Origin: CAYLHX01 sp964383675
GTDB lineage: Bacteria > Patescibacteriota > Gracilibacteria > UBA1369 > LOWO2-01-FULL-3
DNA length: 29,005 bases
NCBI GenBank assembly: GCA_964383675.1
Contig: CAYLHX010000020.1
Span: forward strand, 1-29,005
Reading direction: 5' to 3'
Below, piece by piece: positions 17,337 to 23,843 of the stretch; the stretch's first letter is position 1; every line of letters begins with the position of its first letter. The position numbers and the translations under genes were made by a program. The notes beneath the pieces were generated by a model that saw only the letters and a list, made by a program, of their open reading frames with translations, did not search any database and was not told the DNA's origin.

Positions 17337-17912
17337 ATGATCATACTACAACTTATTCTCTCCTCCATTTACTTTTTGCTGCCGGCCTACGTGGCCAATA
17401 TGTTTCCGGTGCTTTTCAGTAAAGTCCCATTACCTTTAAATAAACCGATAGATAAGGAAATTTTTGGACAAAATAAAACCTACAAAGGCTTTTATCTGGC
17501 CTATTTCGGAGCGCTGTTAATTCTTTTTTTACAATACTATCTGGATGAATCCAATGTTGTCTCGCAGGTTCAAACTCCAAATCCGGATACCGCAAATCCT
17601 CAACCTCTTATAGTTAGTTATTTGAATTACGACAGCCTTAACATTTTCCTTTATGCCTTTTTGTTTGGTATCGGCGCTATAACCGGCGATTTGATAAAGT
17701 CCTTCTTCAAGCGCCGCCTCGGCATCAAACCCGGCCGCCCCTGGTTCCCCTTCGACCAGATCGATCTGGTTGTCGGCGCCCTGATCTTTTTAAGCCCCTT
17801 CATTCTCCTCCCCTGGGAAAATGTAGTTGTTTTGCTTTTAATCACACCCCTTCTGCACTTCCTCACCAACGTAATCGGCTACCTGCTTGGACTGAAAAAG
17901 GTTTGGTGGTAA
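17337..17912 (+). CDS. CDP-archaeol synthase-like (CarS/DUF46) integral membrane protein
   Basis: 191 aa with about five membrane helices. It fits the CarS/DUF46 family: the N-terminal LLPAYVANMFPVLF, then the PLNKPID...FGQNKTYKGF stretch, GIGAITGDLIKSFFKRRLGIKPG, PWFPFDQIDLVVGAL and the C-terminal HFLTNVIGYLLGLKKVWW. In archaea CarS makes CDP-archaeol from CTP and unsaturated archaetidic acid; bacterial members, including CPR ones, are thought to act on other lipid phosphates but are little characterised. The charged Asp/Lys residues between helices correspond to the cytidylyltransferase site. No Shine-Dalgarno sequence. It is the last resident gene before the GC-rich block. I have not seen a CdsA homologue in the window, so whether it replaces CdsA is open. 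Confidence 0.85.
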   Translation: MIILQLILSSIYFLLPAYVANMFPVLFSKVPLPLNKPIDKEIFGQNKTYKGFYLAYFGALLILFLQYYLDESNVVSQVQTPNPDTANPQPLIVSYLNYDSLNIFLYAFLFGIGAITGDLIKSFFKRRLGIKPGRPWFPFDQIDLVVGALIFLSPFILLPWENVVVLLLITPLLHFLTNVIGYLLGLKKVWW

Positions 17913-17923
17913 TTTTGTCTGCA

Positions 17924-17951
17924 TTGACATTTTTGAACTTTTATATATATT
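17924..17951 (+). promoter_or_regulatory. Candidate promoter upstream of the 35-aa gene (TTGACA-16-TATATT)
   Basis: TTGACA (17924-17929) and TATATT (17946-17951) are 16 bp apart. The next plausible gene starts at 18148, which leaves a leader of about 190 nt. That leader (17958-18147) changes from AT-rich to GC-rich near 18080 and contains a GGACAC/GTGTCC hairpin (18106-18122) shortly before the start codon. Confidence 0.55.
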
Positions 17952-18147
17952 TCACAATCTTCAGTTACGGTATTTTGCATTCTCTTTGTTGAGTGATGCT
18001 AAATCAATAACTGAGACTGTTTATTGAAATTTGATCGCTTATTGAGGCACTTGGTCCTGATTTGGAATTATCACCTGTGAAAATTCTGGTTCAGGGCCAA
18101 CTGCCGGACACATGACGTGTCCTTGCGCGCCCGTTTTGGGGGACAAG

Positions 18148-18255
18148 ATGAAGGAGAAGACCATCAAGCTGTTGAAGGGCATCGCCACTTACTGGTGGGT
18201 GGTGCCCTGGGGCTGGGTCTTCCTCTGGATCGTCTGGATGCTCATCACGCGGTAG
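18148..18255 (+). CDS. Putative 35-aa tryptophan-rich single-pass membrane microprotein
   Basis: ATG at 18148 is preceded by GGGGGA (18138-18143), a good Shine-Dalgarno sequence at normal spacing, and the frame ends at TAG 18253-18255. The peptide has a basic N-terminus (MKEKTIKLLKG) and then one hydrophobic helix with five Trp and aromatic neighbours (YWWVVPWGWVFLWIVWMLI), ending in Thr-Arg. This is the topology of a small bitopic membrane peptide with the N-terminus inside. G/C third positions match the two genes downstream. A promoter with a long leader lies upstream and a GC hairpin terminator 55 bp downstream, so it looks like its own unit. No family recognised; it might be a holin-like, toxin-like or membrane-complex subunit. 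Confidence 0.55.
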   Translation: MKEKTIKLLKGIATYWWVVPWGWVFLWIVWMLITR

Positions 18256-18309
18256 GTTACCGCTAGCGCATTCCTAGCAACAACAGCGATCACTTCAGAG
18301 GCAGGACAG

Positions 18310-18335
18310 GGGGCCGCGGCGAAAGCCGCGGCCCC
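18310..18335 (+). terminator. GC-rich hairpin, probable terminator of the 35-aa gene
   Basis: Perfect 11-bp stem GGGGCCGCGGC (18310-18320) with GCCGCGGCCCC (18325-18335) around a GAAA tetraloop, followed by a weak T-rich stretch. Its very high GC contrasts with the resident terminators. The rest of 18256-18368 holds nothing else I can identify. Confidence 0.7.
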
Positions 18336-18368
18336 TACTTTCATTGTAAAAAAGACCAGTGACGATAA

Positions 18369-18396
18369 TTGACAAAACCTAAAAAACAACTATTAT
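18369..18396 (+). promoter_or_regulatory. Promoter of the LemA-like operon (TTGACA-16-TATTAT)
   Basis: TTGACA (18369-18374) and TATTAT (18391-18396) are 16 bp apart. The start site, near 18403, falls in a CACTAC/GTAGTG inverted repeat (18398-18403 and 18414-18419). The leader of about 215 nt also contains the left arm of the 38-bp inverted repeat and a TGAGGC/GCCTCA hairpin (18589-18603) right before the Shine-Dalgarno sequence, so post-transcriptional control is possible. Confidence 0.7.
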
Positions 18397-18477
18397 GCAC
18401 TACTCGGTTCTCTGTAGTGTCCTTTGCCTTTTCCTTAACCACAGGCTGGAGGTTATTCAGGAGCGAGTGTACATTGA

Positions 18478-18516
18478 CAGGAAAGGCACAACATAGAAAC
18501 GAGATCCTTCCAAGGG
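18478..18516 (+). repeat. Left arm of imperfect inverted repeat flanking the LemA-like operon
   Basis: CAGGAAAGGCAC (18478-18489), then a 3-nt insertion, ATAGAA, and later GAGATCCTTC. The reverse complement of 20481-20516 reads CAGGAAAGGCACATAGAA, then GAGACCTTC. Thirteen bases match without a break and most of about 38 match with small gaps. Confidence 0.65.
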
Positions 18517-18618
18517 AGTTGTAGAGAGCGTGGCATGCGCTGCGTAATCGAAGGGCCCAATACCGGGACCGCATCCTAAGGAATCGGCTGAGGCACCGCC
18601 TCAAAGGGAGCAATAGTC

Positions 18619-19170
18619 ATGAGCAAGAACGGAAAGATCGCCCTCGTCACCATCATCGGGATCCTCGTGGTCCTGGCCAGCTGGTTCTTCATGGGCATCC
18701 ACTACCGCAACGCCGAGGCCACCGTCCGCAACAAGCACATCGCGCAGCAGGACGTGGTCGAGCTGGTGCACGACAAGACCTGGAAGGTCTTGCAGCAGAA
18801 GGCCGGCGTCACCAACCAGTACAAGGAGGCCTTCGAGAAGATCTACCCGGAGCTGATGGCCGGTCGCTACGACAAGGGCGGCAGCTTCATGAAGTGGATC
18901 CAGGAGTCCAACCCCAACTTCGATGTCAGCCTCTACAAGGACCTGATGACCGCCATCGAGGCCCTCCGGGCCGAGCTCGTCCGCGAGCAGAAGGTGTTGC
19001 TCGACCTCGAGCGTGATCACCACAACCTCTACGACACCGAGCCCTCGAGCTGGTTCGTGAAGGAGACGGAGACGCGCAAGAAGGTGCAGAGCAAGATCAT
19101 CAGCTCCACCAAGAGCAAGGCGGCCATCGAGACCGGCATCGACGACGACGTAGAGCTGTTCAACAAGTAG
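18619..19170 (+). CDS. LemA-like single-pass membrane protein
   Basis: 183 aa. Residues 1-5 are polar, about 7-26 form one membrane helix (IALVTIIGILVVLASWFFMG), and the rest is a helical bundle: RNAEATVRNKHIAQQDVV, then DKTWKVLQQKAGVTNQY and IEALRAELVREQKVLLDLERD, ending in IISSTKSKAAIETGIDDDVE. Spacing and pattern resemble the LemA family (N-out helix plus long antiparallel helices), though the usual LemA motif is not exact; I recall similar proteins from large phage genomes, which I could not verify here. Start chosen at 18619 because AAAGGGAG (18603-18610) gives a good Shine-Dalgarno sequence. It lies 16 bp before the 420-aa gene in one operon. Codon use, with mostly C/G at third positions, differs sharply from resident genes. 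Function unknown. Confidence 0.75.
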   Translation: MSKNGKIALVTIIGILVVLASWFFMGIHYRNAEATVRNKHIAQQDVVELVHDKTWKVLQQKAGVTNQYKEAFEKIYPELMAGRYDKGGSFMKWIQESNPNFDVSLYKDLMTAIEALRAELVREQKVLLDLERDHHNLYDTEPSSWFVKETETRKKVQSKIISSTKSKAAIETGIDDDVELFNK

Positions 19171-19186
19171 CCCTGGAGGATTCAGT

Positions 19187-20449
19187 ATGCTAGCCTGGTT
19201 TGCCATGGGCATCCCGGTGCTAACGGCTGTCGTCCTACTGGTGTGGTTCCGTCACAAGACCGTATGGTGGGAATTCCTCATCCCGGTCGTAGCCTCTTTC
19301 GTCTTGATCCTAATCGGTAAATTCACTACCGAAACTTTCCAGACTCGAGACACCGAGTACTGGGGAGGCTGGGTCACCAAGGCGGAGTACTACGAGCGCT
19401 GGGATGAGGAAGTACCCTGCCGTCACGAGATACCCTGCAGCCACCCCATCCCGTGCTCACACACGGATCAAGAAGGGCGCACACTGCACAGTAACGACGG
19501 ATACCAGCACAGCAACGATGGCTATGAGCACCGCTACGACGTCGACAACCATCCGCCTCGGTGGGTGGTACACGATTCCAACGGTGAAGACTACGGAGTG
19601 GGAAGCGGAAAGTTCGAATGGCTGGCAAAACGCTTCGGCCTGCGCCAGTTTGTCGACCTCCACCGCGACTATCACTCCATCGATGGCGACAAGTACGTCA
19701 CACAATGGCCAGGAAACGATGCAACTCTGGTGCCAACCACGACGGACCACTCTTACGAAAACCGCGTGGCGGCATCCGATAGCATCATGAACTACCCGAA
19801 GGTGGAAAACCCGAAAGAACTCGGACTGTACGACTACCCTAAGATCAGTGACTACTACTACCTTCCTTCGATCCTCGGCAACGGCGGACCAAGTACCATG
19901 CAAGCGCGCGCGCTGCTGGATCTCTGGAACGCCAAGCTGGGAGCTCGAAAGCAGGTCAGGATGTGGATTCTAGTCTTTCAGGGTGGGTCGATCTCCACGG
20001 GCCAGGATCAAGAGGCCTACTGGAAGAACGGCAACAAGAACGAGTTCGTCATCACCATAGGGGTGGACCCGCAACACAACATCCAGTGGACACACATCTT
20101 CTCCTGGACCAAGTCCGAACGGCTGAAAATCGAAACCCGTGACTTCGTCATGCGGGATCGGGGCAAACCGCTCGATCTGGTCAAGATCGTCAACTGGATG
20201 GTACCTGCTGTACAGGAGCAGTGGGTGCGACGCGAGTTCAAAGAGTTCGATCACCTCTCCATCGAGCCGCCAGGCTGGGTGATCTTCCTGATCTTCTTCC
20301 TGACCTTCCTCCTGAACATCGGGCTCTCGATCTGGATCATCATGAACCAGTACGAAGAGGGCTTCAGTGGGGCAATGCACCACCTGTGGAACGACAGGCG
20401 GCGCTTCGCCAGGATAGCTTGGCCCCTGCCATTTGACCCCCCCCATTAG
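19187..20449 (+). CDS. Membrane protein with triple PCxH motif, partner of the LemA-like protein
   Basis: 420 aa. Two membrane helices at the N-terminus (about 3-22 and 29-46) and one near the C-terminus (about 365-388, WVIFLIFFLTFLLNIGLSIW) enclose a domain of about 315 residues. Right after helix 2 are three tandem Pro-Cys-x-His units: PCRH, PCSH and PCSH (Cys78, 84, 90; His80, 86, 92), then a His/Tyr/Asp-rich stretch with HSNDGYQHSNDGYEH and YDVDNHPPRW. Such a cluster could bind zinc, copper or haem. The domain continues with DLHRDYHSIDGD, YPKISDYYYLPSILG, EAYWKNGNKNEFVITIGVD and THIFSW. GGAGG (19174-19178) is an optimal Shine-Dalgarno sequence for the ATG at 19187. A run of eight C lies four codons from the stop. 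I do not know a function; a conserved partnership with the LemA-like gene is inferred from operon structure. Confidence 0.75.
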   Translation: MLAWFAMGIPVLTAVVLLVWFRHKTVWWEFLIPVVASFVLILIGKFTTETFQTRDTEYWGGWVTKAEYYERWDEEVPCRHEIPCSHPIPCSHTDQEGRTLHSNDGYQHSNDGYEHRYDVDNHPPRWVVHDSNGEDYGVGSGKFEWLAKRFGLRQFVDLHRDYHSIDGDKYVTQWPGNDATLVPTTTDHSYENRVAASDSIMNYPKVENPKELGLYDYPKISDYYYLPSILGNGGPSTMQARALLDLWNAKLGARKQVRMWILVFQGGSISTGQDQEAYWKNGNKNEFVITIGVDPQHNIQWTHIFSWTKSERLKIETRDFVMRDRGKPLDLVKIVNWMVPAVQEQWVRREFKEFDHLSIEPPGWVIFLIFFLTFLLNIGLSIWIIMNQYEEGFSGAMHHLWNDRRRFARIAWPLPFDPPH

Positions 20450-20456
20450 ACTGGAT

Positions 20457-20485
20457 GGGGCGCCGCGGTTTCGCCGCGGCGCCCC
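20457..20485 (+). terminator. GC-rich hairpin closing the LemA-like operon
   Basis: Perfect 12-bp stem GGGGCGCCGCGG (20457-20468) with CCGCGGCGCCCC (20474-20485) and a 5-nt loop, 8 bp after the stop. The following sequence is pyrimidine-rich rather than a pure T-run, so efficiency is uncertain. Confidence 0.7.
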
Positions 20486-20516
20486 TGAAGGTCTCCCCTT
20501 CTATGTGCCTTTCCTG
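20481..20516 (-). repeat. Right arm of imperfect inverted repeat flanking the LemA-like operon
   Basis: TGTGCCTTTCCTG (20504-20516) is the exact reverse complement of 18478-18490, and homology continues inward to the foot of the GC hairpin. The 34 bp between this arm and the clpB -35 box (20517-20550) hold nothing else I recognise. Confidence 0.65.
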
Positions 20517-20550
20517 CCTATCCCCAACTCCAAAGGCGCCCTCTTCAATA

Positions 20551-20579
20551 TTGACAAAATTCTCCTAGCACTCTAAAAT
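20551..20579 (+). promoter_or_regulatory. clpB promoter (TTGACA-17-TAAAAT)
   Basis: TTGACA (20551-20556) and TAAAAT (20574-20579) are 17 bp apart. The -10 box lies in the central spacer of the CIRCE operator, so repressor binding would block RNA polymerase. The leader to the ATG at 20621 is about 35 nt. Confidence 0.88.
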
Positions 20580-20591
20580 GTAGAGTGCTAA
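20565..20591. promoter_or_regulatory. CIRCE operator (HrcA binding site)
   Basis: CTAGCACTC (20565-20573), 9-bp spacer, GAGTGCTAA (20583-20591). The CIRCE consensus is TTAGCACTC-N9-GAGTGCTAA, so only one of 18 arm bases differs. It predicts that an HrcA repressor in this organism controls clpB directly; hrcA itself is not in the window. Confidence 0.95.
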
Positions 20592-20620
20592 TCAGCACAA
20601 ACAATTGCTAAGCAAACACT

Positions 20621-23188
20621 ATGCAAATTGGACATAATTTTACCCTAAAAACACAGGAGCTCATCACTAAGGCTACGCAGCTGGCGCAGTCTCGCAATCA
20701 CCAGCAGATCGACACGGCCCATCTTTTCATGGAGATGCTAAATCAGGAGGATACTCTAATAGATCCGCTTTTCAAGAAGCTGGAAGTTAATAAAGAAACG
20801 CTCAAAAATGAAGCCGAGCAACTACTCAAATCTTATCCGCAAGTTGAAGGCGGCCATAGCCAATATGTGGCTGAAGCTACCCGTAGAATACTTACTCAGG
20901 CATCCAAGGAATCGCAAAATCTCAAAGATGAATATATCTCCGTTGAGCACATCTTTCTGGCTTTTCTCGATATTCAAAACGATCTTACTTCGGCAATCAA
21001 AGCACAGAATCTAAGTAAAGCCGAGGTACTTGAAATAATAAAAGAACTGCGCGGCAACCAGCCCATCACCGATCAGGATCCCGAAGGTAAATTTCAGGCG
21101 CTTGAAAAATATTGCCAAAATTTCACCGAAATGGCCCGTAAAGGAAAAATTGATCCGGTTATCGGTCGTACCGAGGAAATCCGCCGACTTATGCAGATTC
21201 TCGCTCGTCGCAGTAAAAATAATCCGGTATTAATTGGCGAACCGGGAACCGGAAAGACCGCCATCGCGGAAGGCTTGGCCAATCGTATCGTCGAAGGAGA
21301 TGTACCGGAAACTCTTAAAGACAAAGAGCTACTATCACTTGATCTAGGTGCTCTGATCGCCGGCGCCAAATATCGCGGTGAATTTGAGGAGCGACTTAAG
21401 GCGGTTCTCAATCAGATCAAACAAAAAGAGGGTAAAGTAATTCTCTTTATTGATGAGTTACATACTTTGGTCGGAGCCGGAGCTCAGGAGGGACAAATGG
21501 ATGCCTCAAACATGCTAAAACCAGCCCTGGCACGCGGAGAAATTCACACTATCGGTGCCACCACCTTGAAGGAGTACCAAAAATATATTGAAAAGGATGC
21601 CGCTTTGGAGCGTCGTTTTCAGCCTATTTTTGTCAACGAACCGACTCTCGAAGAAACCATCGCCATTCTGCGCGGAATCAAAGAAAAATACGAGCTTTAC
21701 CACGGTGTAAAAATTTTGGATGAGGCCATAATCAGCGCCGCCACCCTTTCCGATCGCTATATTACCGACCGTTTCCTGCCCGATAAAGCCGTAGACCTGG
21801 TAGATGAAGCTACCGCCGTTTTAAAAATAGATCTTGAAAGTTCACCCTCCGAAATCGACGAATTGAACCGTGAAATCATGCAACTGGAGATTGAAAAAGA
21901 GGCTCTGAAAAAGGAAAAAAACGTTCAGGAAAAATTAAAGAAAATCGAAAAAGAATTGGCCGACAAAAAAGAGGAACTAAACAAACTCAAACTTGCCTGG
22001 CAAAACGAAAAAGAAATTATCGACCAAATCCACGAGGCCAAAGAACAAATAGATCGCTTAAACATTGAAGCCGCTAAGTACGAGCGCGAAAATCAACTCG
22101 ATAAGGTAGCTGAAATACAATACGGCAAAATTCCGGAACTGAACAAAAAAATCGAAGCCCTTGAGCATAAGCTTAAAGAGATCCAGGGTGATAAACGCAT
22201 GCTTAAGGAGGAAGTTACCTCCGAGGATATTGCCGCGGTTGTTTCCAAGTGGACCGGTATTCCGGTAAGCAAATTAAACGCTTCGGAATCAGAAAAGCTT
22301 CTGCACTTGGAGGAGGAACTTAGACGGAGAGTGGTGGGCCAGGAAGATGCCATTGCCGCTATAAGCAATGTTATAAGACGCTCTAAGGCTAATATTTCCG
22401 AAGAAAATCGACCGCTTGGCTCCTTTCTTTTCCTCGGACCAACCGGAGTTGGTAAGACCGAGCTGGCCAAAACCCTTGCCAGCTTCCTTTTTAACGACGA
22501 AAAATCTCTTATTCGTCTTGATATGAGTGAATATATGGAAGCCCACAGTGTCTCCAAAATTATCGGCTCGCCTCCCGGCTATGTGGGATTTGAAGAAGGA
22601 GGGCAACTCACCGAAAAAATCCGCAAAAGGCCTTACAGCGTTGTGCTTTTCGATGAAGTGGAAAAGGCACATCCCCAGATATTCAATATCCTTCTACAGA
22701 TTCTCGACGAAGGCCATATCACCGATGCCAAAGGTCGCCGGGTGAACTTCAAGAACACCATAATAATTCTCACCTCCAATATCGGTTCCAAGGAAATCCT
22801 GGAATTTGAAGGTGAAAAAACGGCACTCAACGTCAAAGTGAATACTCTGCTCCGCGACTTCTTTAAGCCGGAATTCCTAAATCGCATAGACAACATAGTT
22901 GTTTTCAACAAACTGGAAAAGGAACAGATAAAATCCATCGCCCATATCCAGTTTGAGCAGCTTAAGAGACGTCTGGCTAAACAAAATATAACGCTTGAAA
23001 TCTCCGATAAAGCTTTAGAATATCTGGCGGAAAACGGCTACGACCCACACTTTGGCGCCCGCCCGCTTAAACGTCTGATTCAGGAAGAAATTGAAAATCC
23101 ACTGGCCATTCAAATTATTGAAGGAAAAATCAAGGAAGGGGCTAACGTAAACGTCAACAAAGGCAAGGCAGGGTTGGAAATTAGGTAA
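20621..23188 (+). CDS. clpB: ATP-dependent disaggregase chaperone ClpB (Hsp104 family)
   Basis: Hexameric AAA+ machine that pulls proteins out of aggregates with DnaK after heat stress. 855 aa, typical length. Domains: N-terminal Clp repeat domain (about 1-150), AAA1 with Walker A GEPGTGKT (206-213) and Walker B VILFIDELHTL, the long coiled-coil middle domain (about 405-520, rich in Lys/Glu) that separates ClpB from ClpA/ClpC, and AAA2 with GPTGVGKTEL (starting near 606), RLDMSEYME, GSPPGYVGFEEGG pore loop, VVLFDEVEKAHP and the sensor GARPLKRLIQEEIENPLA. There is no ClpP-binding IGF/L loop in the expected place, as usual for ClpB. Expression is predicted to be heat-controlled by HrcA/CIRCE. 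No terminator is visible before the HNH gene, so some read-through is likely. Confidence 0.97.
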   Translation: MQIGHNFTLKTQELITKATQLAQSRNHQQIDTAHLFMEMLNQEDTLIDPLFKKLEVNKETLKNEAEQLLKSYPQVEGGHSQYVAEATRRILTQASKESQNLKDEYISVEHIFLAFLDIQNDLTSAIKAQNLSKAEVLEIIKELRGNQPITDQDPEGKFQALEKYCQNFTEMARKGKIDPVIGRTEEIRRLMQILARRSKNNPVLIGEPGTGKTAIAEGLANRIVEGDVPETLKDKELLSLDLGALIAGAKYRGEFEERLKAVLNQIKQKEGKVILFIDELHTLVGAGAQEGQMDASNMLKPALARGEIHTIGATTLKEYQKYIEKDAALERRFQPIFVNEPTLEETIAILRGIKEKYELYHGVKILDEAIISAATLSDRYITDRFLPDKAVDLVDEATAVLKIDLESSPSEIDELNREIMQLEIEKEALKKEKNVQEKLKKIEKELADKKEELNKLKLAWQNEKEIIDQIHEAKEQIDRLNIEAAKYERENQLDKVAEIQYGKIPELNKKIEALEHKLKEIQGDKRMLKEEVTSEDIAAVVSKWTGIPVSKLNASESEKLLHLEEELRRRVVGQEDAIAAISNVIRRSKANISEENRPLGSFLFLGPTGVGKTELAKTLASFLFNDEKSLIRLDMSEYMEAHSVSKIIGSPPGYVGFEEGGQLTEKIRKRPYSVVLFDEVEKAHPQIFNILLQILDEGHITDAKGRRVNFKNTIIILTSNIGSKEILEFEGEKTALNVKVNTLLRDFFKPEFLNRIDNIVVFNKLEKEQIKSIAHIQFEQLKRRLAKQNITLEISDKALEYLAENGYDPHFGARPLKRLIQEEIENPLAIQIIEGKIKEGANVNVNKGKAGLEIR

Positions 23189-23243
23189 GATTCATAATGG
23201 CTGGATATTGACGACGTCACTCAAGTCGAATATATTTCAAGGC

Positions 23244-23675
23244 ATGAAAACAAAAATTTGCGCAAAATGCCAGCTTAGCCTCACCGCAGATCAATATAGA
23301 CCCAGGGGTGATAAAAAGGGATTAAACTCTTACTGTAAAAAATGCCAGCAAGAATTTGATAGAGATTATTGGCAGCGCACAAAAGATAATAGAAAGATTC
23401 AACGCCGAATAAATGACAAAAATGTAAGAATTAGAAATATAAAAGCTGTACATCGTTATCTCCAAGATCACCATTGTGTTGATTGTGGAGAAAGTGATCC
23501 GGTGGTGCTGGAATTTGACCATAAAAGTGATAAAATTTATTCGATATCCGACCTCGTTAGAAGGAGAGCTTCAATTGAGAAATTGTTTACAGAAATTAAA
23601 AAATGCCAGGTTAGGTGTGCAAATTGCCATAGAAGAAAAACGGCAAAAGAGCTAAACTGGTATGCGGATCTATGA
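23244..23675 (+). CDS. HNH endonuclease-like protein with two zinc-binding sites
   Basis: 143 aa from the ATG at 23244; a TTG at 23208 would add 12 unlike residues. The N-terminus has a CxxC...CxxC finger (Cys6/9 and Cys31/34). The second half has the HNH treble-clef pattern: CVDCG (Cys78/81), LEFDH with His93 as the likely catalytic histidine, and VRCANCHRRKT (Cys125/128, His129). Between them lies a basic Arg/Lys-rich linker suited to DNA contact. Small free-standing HNH nucleases of this kind are common in CPR genomes and in phages, often as mobile genes. It lies between clpB and a tRNA gene that starts 12 bp after its stop, a classic integration neighbourhood. Target and biological role unknown. 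Confidence 0.8.
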   Translation: MKTKICAKCQLSLTADQYRPRGDKKGLNSYCKKCQQEFDRDYWQRTKDNRKIQRRINDKNVRIRNIKAVHRYLQDHHCVDCGESDPVVLEFDHKSDKIYSISDLVRRRASIEKLFTEIKKCQVRCANCHRRKTAKELNWYADL

Positions 23676-23687
23676 TATTAACAACGT

Positions 23688-23765
23688 CGGGGTGTGGCGC
23701 AGTTGGCTAGCGCGCATGCATGGGGTGCATGAGGTTCGCGGGTTCAAGTCCCGCCACCCCGACCA
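23688..23765 (+). tRNA. tRNA-Pro (anticodon GGG), 3' CCA encoded
   Basis: Full cloverleaf: acceptor CGGGGTG/CACCCCG, D stem GCGC/GCGC with GG in its loop, anticodon stem CATGC/GCATG with loop ATGGGGT (anticodon GGG), 6-nt variable loop AGGTTC, T stem GCGGG/CCCGC with loop TTCAAGT, discriminator A and encoded CCA. It decodes CCC and CCU. The variable loop is one base longer than in many tRNA-Pro. Confidence 0.95.
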
Positions 23766-23843
23766 TTCAAGACTTCTCCACTACAATCCAAAGCATTTGG
23801 CAAAGCTTTCATTTAAGCATGCTTCTGATTAAAATAGATTCAA

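Noticed and set aside
18398..18618. Riboswitch in the leader of the LemA-like gene
   Set aside because: There are short hairpins but no motif of a known riboswitch class that I can recognise.
18601..19212. 203-aa open frame on the minus strand opposite the LemA-like gene
   Set aside because: High GC makes long antisense frames likely; the sequence is a Leu/Val/Asp/Gly-rich shadow with no start signal, while the plus frame has an SD sequence, a membrane helix and natural composition.
19457..19903. 148-aa minus frame, and the 128-aa plus frame at 19404-19790, within the 420-aa gene
   Set aside because: Thr/Ser-rich or Val-rich shadows of a high-GC gene; the 420-aa frame has the SD sequence and membrane helices.
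23208..23243. TTG start for the HNH gene
   Set aside because: It adds 12 residues unlike the family; the ATG at 23244 places the zinc finger at the usual distance from the N-terminus.
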